Part shown: piece by piece, positions 1 to 5,217 of the stretch | How positions within the stretch are numbered: the first letter of the stretch is position 1 | Layout: each line of letters opens with the position of its first letter | NCBI GenBank assembly: GCA_009778375.1 | Contig: WRJW01000116.1 | Span: 1 to 5,217 of the forward strand | Reading direction: 5' to 3' | Length of the DNA: 5,217 bases | DNA from: Bacteroidota bacterium | GTDB taxonomy: Bacteria > Bacteroidota > Bacteroidia > Bacteroidales > UBA932 | Made by a program: the position numbers and the translations under genes | Notes under the pieces: generated by a model | What the model was told of the DNA's origin: nothing | The model's database searches: none | Seen by the model: only the letters and a program-made list of their open reading frames with translations

Positions 1-174
1 GGATTTCAAGTCGTTTTCTCGTTAGAACTACCCGATTCCAAGGCAATTATTCCCTGCGAGGAGCGCAATAAGAAGTCTCAGGTTGGCACCGTTTCCTATT
101 TGCCGACCGTCTTTGGCTCTATCTGTGCCCAGGCGGTGGTGGACGGCCTGCTTTTGCGGGTTTTACCAAAATGA
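1..174 (+). CDS. tcdA: tRNA threonylcarbamoyladenosine dehydratase, C-terminal end (partial, 5' end outside window)
   Basis: Frame 1 is open from the first base to a TGA at 172-174 and encodes 57 residues, ending VLPK. It opens with GFQVVFSLELP, then has IPCEERNKKSQVGTVSYLP and TVFGSICAQAVVDGLLL. This is the layout of the C-terminus of TcdA (YgdL/CsdL), an E1-like, ThiF/MoeB-related enzyme: a VVFS strand, a variable loop, then a G-[TA]-x-S-[YF] turn and a closing hydrophobic helix. From family knowledge, TcdA is a cytoplasmic, ATP-dependent enzyme that cyclises t6A at position 37 of ANN-decoding tRNAs to ct6A. The ATP-binding and catalytic parts lie upstream of the window and cannot be checked. 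Other E1-like proteins (MoeB, ThiF, HesA) are less likely because of the VVFS and short C-terminal pattern. The next gene starts 22 bases on with no promoter match between, so the two are probably cotranscribed. Confidence 0.83.
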   Translation, partial: GFQVVFSLELPDSKAIIPCEERNKKSQVGTVSYLPTVFGSICAQAVVDGLLLRVLPK

Positions 175-196
175 TTACCTTAGCAGAAAATAATGA

Positions 197-1318
197 ATGA
201 TGGAGATTCAAATAAAAGAAGTAGCAAATAAACACGATCTCAGGAGGTTTGCAGATTTTCCGACAAAACTGTATAAAGGAAATAAGTACTATGTTCCGGC
301 GTTGCGGATCGACGAAATACACACCCTGACCAAAAGTCCCTCGTTGGCCTATTGTTCCCTAAAAATGTGGTTAGCTTATAAAGAGGGAGCGGTTGTGGGA
401 CGGATTGCCGGGATTGTAAATCCCCGTGCTAACGATTTGTATGATCAGACGCGGGTTCGATTTGGATGGTTTGATTTCATAAACGACATAGAGGTGGCCA
501 AAGCTTTGCTTCTTCAGGTGGAGCTTTGGGGAAAATCAAAGGGAATGAATGAATTGCATGGACCTCTCGGTTTTAATACCTGGAACCGTCAGGGGATGTT
601 GGTTTATGGATTTGAGGCGATACCCCCCATTAATTGTCTCTACAATTATCCCTATTACGCCCCCGTTATGGAGGCTTTGGGTTTTGAAAAAGAGGTCGAT
701 TGGCTGCAATACGAGATGAATGCTTCTCAAGATATTCCCGAAAAGGTAAGACGCATCAACAAACTGATTTTAGAAAAATACAAACTCCGAATATTCGATT
801 TTAAAAATAAGAAAATCAAAAAACAATTAGCCGCCAAGTTTTTTGCGACGTATAACGAAAGTTTTAAAGCGGTACACAACTTTATTCCCCTTACCGACGA
901 CGAGGTTAAATCCGGCGCCTCCCTCTATCTGCGTATGATTAGTAAGGAACTTTGTTGCTTTGTGTTGGATCTACACGACAATATTGTGGGTTTTGCCATT
1001 TGTTTCCCCAGCCTCTCCAAAGGGTTTCAAAAGGCCAAAGGCCGCCTTTTTCCCTTTGGCTGGTTTCATATTGTAAAGGCTTATTTTTTCTACGACACTA
1101 TAGATTTGATGATGAATGGAGCTCATCCGGAATGGAAAAACAAAGGAGTTTCGTCGATCTTTCATGTCTATCTTAATGATTCTTTTATCAGGAGAAAGAT
1201 CAAAATCGGGATTACCAATCCACAGGTGGAGACCAATGTGGCGGTTAACGTTTGGGGCGAATACGATAAACGGGAATTTATGCGTCGAAGATGTTATATT
1301 AAAAAGATACAAGTATAG
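197..1318 (+). CDS. Uncharacterised double GNAT-fold (acyl-CoA N-acyltransferase-like) protein
   Basis: A 373-residue cytoplasmic protein with no signal peptide or membrane segment. It resembles a family of about 370-390 residues, common in Bacteroidota and usually annotated as hypothetical or GNAT N-acetyltransferase. The N-terminal half (about 1-175) has the GNAT beta-strand hairpin WLAYKEGAVVGRIAGIVN (58-75), a helix (96-115), then HGPLGFNTWNRQGMLVYGFE (121-140) and EALGFEKEVDWLQYEM (159-174). The second half (about 195-373) repeats the pattern: FVLDLHDNIVGFAICFPSLS (255-274), GRLFPFGWF (282-290), HPEWKNKGVSSIF (310-322) and a conserved-looking ETN (345-347). The acetyl-CoA-binding Q/RxxGxG/A loop is recognisable only loosely in the C-terminal half (KNKGVS, 314-319), so one half may be catalytically dead. 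Substrate unknown. The start may be the ATG at 197 or the adjacent one at 200; no Shine-Dalgarno sequence is evident. The gene lies 22 bases after tcdA and has no terminator directly behind it, so transcripts may run on to 1552. Confidence 0.87.
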   Translation: MMEIQIKEVANKHDLRRFADFPTKLYKGNKYYVPALRIDEIHTLTKSPSLAYCSLKMWLAYKEGAVVGRIAGIVNPRANDLYDQTRVRFGWFDFINDIEVAKALLLQVELWGKSKGMNELHGPLGFNTWNRQGMLVYGFEAIPPINCLYNYPYYAPVMEALGFEKEVDWLQYEMNASQDIPEKVRRINKLILEKYKLRIFDFKNKKIKKQLAAKFFATYNESFKAVHNFIPLTDDEVKSGASLYLRMISKELCCFVLDLHDNIVGFAICFPSLSKGFQKAKGRLFPFGWFHIVKAYFFYDTIDLMMNGAHPEWKNKGVSSIFHVYLNDSFIRRKIKIGITNPQVETNVAVNVWGEYDKREFMRRRCYIKKIQV

Positions 1319-1358
1319 ATTATTTTGCCTCAGACCAAGTCTATGTACAAAATATGTT

Positions 1359-1366
1359 TACCTTTG
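1359..1366 (+). promoter_or_regulatory. Putative Bacteroidota -7 promoter element (TACCTTTG) upstream of the small peptide ORF
   Basis: TACCTTTG matches the Bacteroidota primary sigma factor -7 consensus TAnnTTTG exactly. It lies 30 bases before the ATG at 1397, which would give a 5' leader of roughly 25 bases. No TTTG -33 element is present at the expected 19-21 base spacing (around 1335-1340 reads CCAAGT), so the promoter is incomplete by consensus and could be chance in an A/T-rich gap. The parallel with the promoter before hydB, which has nearly the same spacing to its start codon, makes it more credible. Confidence 0.45.
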
Positions 1367-1396
1367 TCCATTATTTATTCACTCAAAATTATTATT

Positions 1397-1501
1397 ATGG
1401 AATGGTTGATTACAATTTTTAGCCTTATTATTAACCTGATAGCTCAGATTTTTCCCAATCTTGGAAGCTTGTTGGAGGGAATTTTGAAGATCTTTGGTTA
1501 G
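1397..1501 (+). CDS. Small hydrophobic peptide, 34 residues, function unknown
   Basis: ATG at 1397 to TAG at 1499-1501 encodes 34 residues. The peptide starts MEWLITIFSLIINLIAQIF, a near-continuous hydrophobic stretch (3-19) long enough to enter or span a membrane. Pro20 breaks it, and an amphipathic-looking tail of about 14 residues (21-34) follows, ending LKIFG. The only charged side chains are Glu2, Glu27 and Lys31. Family not recognised. Size and composition recall phenol-soluble modulins, type I toxin peptides and small membrane-protein regulators, but that is resemblance in character only. Support for a real gene: a -7 promoter match 30 bases upstream, an A/T-rich start context (TTATTATTATG) like that of expressed Bacteroidota genes, and a strong terminator 18 bases after the stop. 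Against it: no Shine-Dalgarno sequence and no homologue known to me. An in-frame ATG at 1343 would give 52 residues, but that start lies upstream of the promoter element, so 1397 is preferred. Confidence 0.5.
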   Translation: MEWLITIFSLIINLIAQIFPNLGSLLEGILKIFG

Positions 1502-1519
1502 TAGGGGTTGATGGTACAA

Positions 1520-1552
1520 AGAGGCCGCCTTTATGGCGACCTCTATTTTTTT
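1520..1552 (+). terminator. Rho-independent terminator
   Basis: The arms AGAGGCCGCC (1520-1529) and GGCGACCTCT (1535-1544) pair over ten positions with one C-A mismatch in the middle. They close a five-base TTTAT loop and are followed by A and seven T (1546-1552). This is a textbook intrinsic terminator. It would end the transcript of the small peptide ORF and any readthrough from the acetyltransferase-like gene, isolating the hydrogenase operon from upstream transcription. Confidence 0.9.
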
Positions 1553-1579
1553 ACGATTCACAAAAAATAACTAACTTTG
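1550..1579 (+). promoter_or_regulatory. Putative Bacteroidota promoter for the hydB-hydA operon
   Basis: TAACTTTG at 1572-1579 is an exact match to the -7 consensus TAnnTTTG. A TTTA at 1550-1553, one base off the -33 TTTG consensus, sits 18 bases upstream, close to the usual spacing. Transcription would start near 1585-1587, giving a leader of about 25 bases to the ATG at 1611. The -33 element overlaps the T-tract of the preceding terminator. No operator palindrome or riboswitch-sized leader is seen, so any regulation is not visible here. Confidence 0.68.
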
Positions 1580-1610
1580 TCTTTTCTGAATATTCAATAA
1601 AACAGATACG

Positions 1611-3449
1611 ATGATGAATAAAATTAGGTCGCTGGATGACCTGCGCGTAATAAAGCAGCAGGCAACGGACAACCCCGACAGTCAGGTGCAGATCAAAGTG
1701 GCCATGGCTACTTGCGGCATTGCTTCGGGCGCTCGCGAGACAACGAATGCTTTTCTCGACAAAATCGAGCGGGAACAACTGAATGCGGCGGTAACCCAGA
1801 CCGGATGTATGGGATACTGTTATGCCGAACCCACGGTAGAAGTGCATAAACCCGGTAGCGCTCCGGTAGTATTTGGCTATGTGAATACCCAAAAGGCTGT
1901 CGAAATTGTAGACAAATACATTATGCGGGGAGAATGGGTGGACGGTGTTTTGCCCGTTAATTACCAAACAATTGATTCTAAAGAAGATCCTCCCCAGAAA
2001 CAACTGCGTATTGCCCTGCGTAATTGCGGCTTTATTGATCCCGAAAAGATGGACGAGTATATTGCTCGAGACGGGTATGTCGCCTTAGGTAAAGTGCTTA
2101 ATATGTCTCAGGCAGAGGCCATTGACATCATGAAAAAGTCGGGACTTCGGGGACGCGGCGGCGGAGGTTTCCCCACCGGCCTCAAATGGGAATTTGCGTA
2201 TAACAATAAGGCCGATCAAAAATACGTTATATGCAATGCCGACGAGGGTGATCCCGGAGCCTTTATGGATCGTTCGATTCTCGAAGGCGACCCTCATTCG
2301 GTTATTGAGGCGATGGCGATTTGCGGCTATTGTATTGGAGCTTCCAAAGGTTTGGTGTACATCCGCGCCGAATATCCATTGGCTATCAAGCGCTTGCAAA
2401 CTGCTATTAATCAGGCGCAGGAGGCTGGCTTGCTGGGAAAGGATATTTTGGGAAGCAGCTTTGCTTTTGATCTCGAATTACGGTACGGAGCCGGCGCCTT
2501 TGTGTGCGGCGAAGAGACCGCTCTGATACACTCTATGGAGGGGGAACGGGGCGAGCCTACCGTAAAACCCCCCTTCCCCGCCGAATCGGGGTATATGGGC
2601 AAGCCCTCCAACGTAAACAATGTAGAAACCTTTGCCAACGTGCCGGTAGTTTACCTCAAGGGCCACGAATGGTTCTCGAGTATAGGTACCGATAAAGCTA
2701 AAGGGACTAAAGTTTTTGCCTTAGCCGGTAAAATCAATAATGTGGGTTTGATAGAAGTGCCTATGGGCGTTACCCTCCGCGAGGTTATTTTTGAAATCGG
2801 AGGAGGGATCAAAGGGGGTAAAAAGTTCAAAGCTGTACAAACCGGAGGCCCTTCGGGGGGATGTTTGACCGAGAAACATTTAGATACCCCCATAGACTAC
2901 GACAACTTGATCGCTGCCGGATCCATGATGGGTTCGGGGGGGATGATTGTAATGGACGAGGATGACTGTATGCCCGCCATTGCCAAGTTTTACTTAGAAT
3001 TTACGGTAGAAGAGTCGTGTGGAAAATGCGCCCCCTGCCGTATTGGAAACAAACGTTTACACGAGTTATTGCATCGGATATGCCGAGGCAGGGGCACCGA
3101 AGAGGATTTGGATTATTTGCGCAACCTGAGCCACGTCATTAAAGATACGGCCCTTTGCGGATTGGGACAAACTTCGCCCAACCCCGTCCTCTCGACGCTC
3201 GACTATTTCTACGACGAATATTTGGCCCACGTGCGGGATAAAAAGTGTCCGGCCGGTCAGTGCAAAGCGTTGAAACAGTACTTTATCGTACCCGAAAAGT
3301 GTACCGGATGCACCGCTTGTACCAAAGCGTGTCCCTCCAACGCCATTACCGGAGAAAAAAGGTTGGCCCACCTGATCAATCAAGATAAATGTATCCGTTG
3401 CGGCGCCTGCTTCGAAAAATGTAAATTCAATGCAATAACCATTCAATAA
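1611..3449 (+). CDS. hydB: NAD(H)-binding flavoprotein subunit of [FeFe]-hydrogenase (HydB / HndC / NuoF-like)
   Basis: A 612-residue cytoplasmic subunit that exchanges electrons between NAD(H) and the iron-sulfur chain of the hydrogenase. Residues about 25-105 form a thioredoxin-like ferredoxin domain of HndB type, with Cys35, Cys66 and Cys70; the first position of the four-Cys pattern is Ala31. The NuoF core follows: the glycine-rich FMN/NADH loop GLRGRGGGGFPTG (178-190), CNADEGDPGAFMDR (208-221), GAGAFVCGEETALI (293-306), and PPFPAESGYMGKPSNVNNVE (320-339). The N3-type [4Fe-4S] site is SCGKCAPCR (469-477; Cys470, 473, 476) plus Cys516. CPAGQC (546-551) links to two ferredoxin [4Fe-4S] motifs: Cys564/567/570/574 and Cys594/597/600/604. 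Complex I NuoF lacks this C-terminal part, which is typical of HydB. The start may be ATG 1611 or 1614. hydA follows after 11 bases, indicating one operon. The bifurcating role (NADH plus reduced ferredoxin to H2) is inferred from the family. Confidence 0.95.
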   Translation: MMNKIRSLDDLRVIKQQATDNPDSQVQIKVAMATCGIASGARETTNAFLDKIEREQLNAAVTQTGCMGYCYAEPTVEVHKPGSAPVVFGYVNTQKAVEIVDKYIMRGEWVDGVLPVNYQTIDSKEDPPQKQLRIALRNCGFIDPEKMDEYIARDGYVALGKVLNMSQAEAIDIMKKSGLRGRGGGGFPTGLKWEFAYNNKADQKYVICNADEGDPGAFMDRSILEGDPHSVIEAMAICGYCIGASKGLVYIRAEYPLAIKRLQTAINQAQEAGLLGKDILGSSFAFDLELRYGAGAFVCGEETALIHSMEGERGEPTVKPPFPAESGYMGKPSNVNNVETFANVPVVYLKGHEWFSSIGTDKAKGTKVFALAGKINNVGLIEVPMGVTLREVIFEIGGGIKGGKKFKAVQTGGPSGGCLTEKHLDTPIDYDNLIAAGSMMGSGGMIVMDEDDCMPAIAKFYLEFTVEESCGKCAPCRIGNKRLHELLHRICRGRGTEEDLDYLRNLSHVIKDTALCGLGQTSPNPVLSTLDYFYDEYLAHVRDKKCPAGQCKALKQYFIVPEKCTGCTACTKACPSNAITGEKRLAHLINQDKCIRCGACFEKCKFNAITIQ

Positions 3450-3460
3450 AGGGAAAAGAT

Positions 3461-5212
3461 ATGAAAGTCACGATAGATAATAAAGTAGTAGAAGTAGCGC
3501 CCGGCACCACCGTGTACGATGCAGCCAAACAAATAGGCATCGATATACCCAAACTCTGTTACATGAATTTAGAGGCGGTAGGGTTCAAAAACCATCCGGC
3601 CGGCTGTCGGATTTGCGTAGTGGAGATTGCCGGACGCAAAACGCTGGCACCCTCTTGCGTTTCCTTGTGCTCAGAGGGGATGGTCATCAAGACCAATTCG
3701 CCCCGCGTACTCAACGCCCGCAAGACGGTGTTGGAACTGATCCTGTCTGACCACCCCAAGGATTGCCTGATTTGTCCCAAATCGGGACGCTGCGAATTGC
3801 AGGACTTGTCGGTTCAGTTGGGTATTCGCGAGATTCACTCGGTAGAGAATGCCGAAATGTCGACCTACCGCAGAGATATGTCCCCTTCGATTATCCGCGA
3901 CATGGACAAATGCGTGATGTGCCGCCGTTGCGAGACGGCCTGTAACGTGATTCAAACGGTAGGCGCTTTGAATGCCGTGAACCGCGGATTTATGGCGGTG
4001 GTAGCGCCCGCTTTTGAGAACGATTTGATTAATTCGCCCTGTACCTTCTGCGGACAATGCGTAGCCGTTTGTCCCACCGGAGCCCTGACCGAAGTAGACC
4101 AGACCCAAAAAGTGATCCGTGCTTTGGTCGATCCCTCCAAGACGGTGGTTGTTCAAACCGCTCCAGCCGTTCGCGCCGCTTTGGGCGAGGAGTTTGGCTT
4201 TGAGCCGGGCACTTTGGTTACCGGAAAAATGACGGCCGCCTTAAAAGAGATGGGTTTTGATTATGTATTTGATACCGATTTTGCCGCCGATCTGACCATT
4301 ATGGAGGAGGGTACCGAATTGCTGGGACGTATCTCCAAATTCTTAGCCGGCGACAAAAATGTGAAGCTGCCGATTTTGACCTCCTGCTGTCCTGCCTGGG
4401 TAAACTTTTTTGAACACAACTATCCCGACATGCTCGACGTTCCCTCTACCGCCCGTTCGCCCCAACAAATGTTTGGCGCGGTTGCCAAGACCTATTTAGC
4501 CGATAAATTGGGGGTAAAACGGGAGGATCTGGTAGTAGTGTCGATTATGCCCTGTTTGGCTAAAAAATATGAGTGTCAGCGCAACGAGTTTAAAGTAAAC
4601 GGTAATCCCGATGTGGATTTTGCCCTTTCTACCCGTGAACTGGCCCATTTGATCCGCGAAGCCAATATTAACTTTAAGGCGTTGGCCGACGCCGAGTTTG
4701 ATCATCCGATGGGTGCATCTACGGGGGCGGCCGTGATTTTTGGAACTACCGGAGGGGTGATTGAGGCTGCTGTGCGTACCGCCTACGAAGTATTTACCGG
4801 CAAAAAATTGGAAAAAGTAGATTTTCAGGAACTCAGAGGCTTGGAAGGGATTCGTATGGCTACGGTCGACTTTAACGGTACCCCTATCAACATCGGGATT
4901 GCCCATCAATTGGGTAATGCCCGCAAATTGCTTGACGGTATTCGGTCGGGCCAATACAACTTTCATGCTATCGAAATTATGGCCTGTCCTGGTGGTTGCA
5001 TTGGCGGAGGCGGACAACCTTTGCACCACGGCAATTCCGATATTATCAAGGCGCGCCACGATGCCATTTACCGCGAAGACAGGGAGAAACCCATTCGTAA
5101 ATCGCACGAAAATCCCTACATCCAAAAATTGTATGAGGAATTTTTAGGAGAACCGCTGAGCGAAAAGGCCCATCATCTTTTGCATACCCACTATTTTGAT
5201 AAATCGAAATAA
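3461..5212 (+). CDS. hydA: [FeFe]-hydrogenase catalytic subunit (HydA / HndD-like)
   Basis: A 583-residue enzyme catalysing reversible 2H+ + 2e- to H2; no signal peptide, so cytoplasmic. Cluster order: plant-type [2Fe-2S] domain (about 1-75; Cys33, 49, 52, 66); His-Cys [4Fe-4S] site, His98-x3-Cys102-x2-Cys105-x5-Cys111; two ferredoxin [4Fe-4S] motifs, Cys151/154/157/161 and Cys194/197/200/204. The H-cluster domain has all three signatures: TSCCPAW (307-313; Cys309 the proton-transfer position, Cys310 a ligand), MPCLAKKYE (363-371; Cys365) and MACPGGCIGGG (507-517; Cys509, Cys513). The small-subunit-like tail (about 530-583) contains NPYIQKLYEEFLGEPL and HHLLHTHY. The architecture and the hydB partner suggest an NAD(P)-linked, group A3-type enzyme. 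It lacks the extra C-terminal [2Fe-2S] domain of the Thermotoga HydA. The start is preceded by GGGAAAAGAT 11 bases after hydB. Tandem stops TAA TAG occupy 5210-5215. Maturases (HydE, HydF, HydG) must be encoded elsewhere. Confidence 0.97.
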   Translation: MKVTIDNKVVEVAPGTTVYDAAKQIGIDIPKLCYMNLEAVGFKNHPAGCRICVVEIAGRKTLAPSCVSLCSEGMVIKTNSPRVLNARKTVLELILSDHPKDCLICPKSGRCELQDLSVQLGIREIHSVENAEMSTYRRDMSPSIIRDMDKCVMCRRCETACNVIQTVGALNAVNRGFMAVVAPAFENDLINSPCTFCGQCVAVCPTGALTEVDQTQKVIRALVDPSKTVVVQTAPAVRAALGEEFGFEPGTLVTGKMTAALKEMGFDYVFDTDFAADLTIMEEGTELLGRISKFLAGDKNVKLPILTSCCPAWVNFFEHNYPDMLDVPSTARSPQQMFGAVAKTYLADKLGVKREDLVVVSIMPCLAKKYECQRNEFKVNGNPDVDFALSTRELAHLIREANINFKALADAEFDHPMGASTGAAVIFGTTGGVIEAAVRTAYEVFTGKKLEKVDFQELRGLEGIRMATVDFNGTPINIGIAHQLGNARKLLDGIRSGQYNFHAIEIMACPGGCIGGGGQPLHHGNSDIIKARHDAIYREDREKPIRKSHENPYIQKLYEEFLGEPLSEKAHHLLHTHYFDKSK

Positions 5213-5217
5213 TAGAC

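Noticed and set aside
145..165. Possible weak terminator hairpin CCTGC-TTTT-GCGGG followed by TTTT at the end of the tcdA frame.
   Set aside because: The stem is only five pairs including a G-T wobble, the T-tract is four bases, and it lies inside the coding sequence. It is too weak to call.
119..322. A 67-residue open frame on the minus strand.
   Set aside because: It overlaps the tcdA end and the start of the acetyltransferase-like gene, both better supported on the + strand.
1384..1391. CAAAATTA, which on the minus strand reads TAATTTTG and matches the -7 consensus, suggesting an antisense RNA over the small ORF leader.
   Set aside because: The motif is short and A/T-rich, there is no good -33 TTTG at the right distance (only ATTG), and no terminator or RNA structure was seen downstream on the minus strand.
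1343..1501. A 52-residue version of the small peptide starting at the in-frame ATG at 1343.
   Set aside because: This start lies upstream of the probable promoter element at 1359-1366, which would place the promoter inside the coding sequence. The 1397 start fits better, though the longer form cannot be excluded.
1551..2003. A 150-residue open frame on the minus strand crossing the hydB promoter.
   Set aside because: It is antisense to the hydB N-terminal domain, and its end runs into the terminator T-tract; composition does not resemble a known protein.
3300..3440. Repeated Cys-rich motifs considered as a DNA repeat.
   Set aside because: These are the two ferredoxin [4Fe-4S] motifs of HydB, an internal protein duplication typical of the fold, not a nucleotide repeat.
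3671..4156. A 161-residue open frame on the minus strand.
   Set aside because: It is antisense to the conserved iron-sulfur domains of hydA and has no promoter or family resemblance; a shadow frame.
4496..5125. A 209-residue open frame on the minus strand.
   Set aside because: It lies wholly inside hydA, antisense to conserved hydrogenase sequence including the third H-cluster motif; a shadow frame with no recognisable domain.

Overview
The window looks like chromosomal DNA from an anaerobic member of the Bacteroidota, most likely Bacteroidales. The evidence is two exact matches to the Bacteroidota -7 promoter element (TAnnTTTG), start codons in A/T-rich contexts with little or no Shine-Dalgarno sequence, and proteins that read like Bacteroidales homologues. 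The species cannot be told from the sequence. All supported genes are on the + strand and none looks mobile.

Layout. Bases 1-174 are the 3' end of a gene whose start lies outside the window; its last 57 residues match the C-terminus of TcdA/YgdL, the tRNA threonylcarbamoyladenosine dehydratase. A 373-residue protein with a double acetyltransferase (GNAT-like) fold follows after 22 bases (197-1318) and is probably cotranscribed. Bases 1319-1610 form an A/T-rich gap that is not empty. It holds a -7 promoter match (1359-1366), a 34-codon ORF for a strongly hydrophobic peptide (1397-1501), a good rho-independent terminator (1520-1552), and a second promoter match (1550-1579).

The second promoter serves a two-gene operon filling the rest of the window: hydB (1611-3449), a NuoF-like flavoprotein with an N-terminal thioredoxin-like ferredoxin domain and a C-terminal 2x[4Fe-4S] domain, and hydA (3461-5212), a complete [FeFe]-hydrogenase with all H-cluster motifs intact. 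Together they should couple NADH (probably with reduced ferredoxin) to H2, as in the electron-bifurcating or NAD(P)-linked trimeric hydrogenases of fermenters. The usual third subunit, HydC/NuoE-like, is not in the window, and the promoter directly before hydB argues against it lying upstream in the same operon.

The hydrogenase genes are well-understood families. The least explained item is the small hydrophobic peptide gene between the two promoters, which looks like a self-contained transcription unit. No CRISPR array, tRNA, rRNA, insertion sequence or long repeat was seen.
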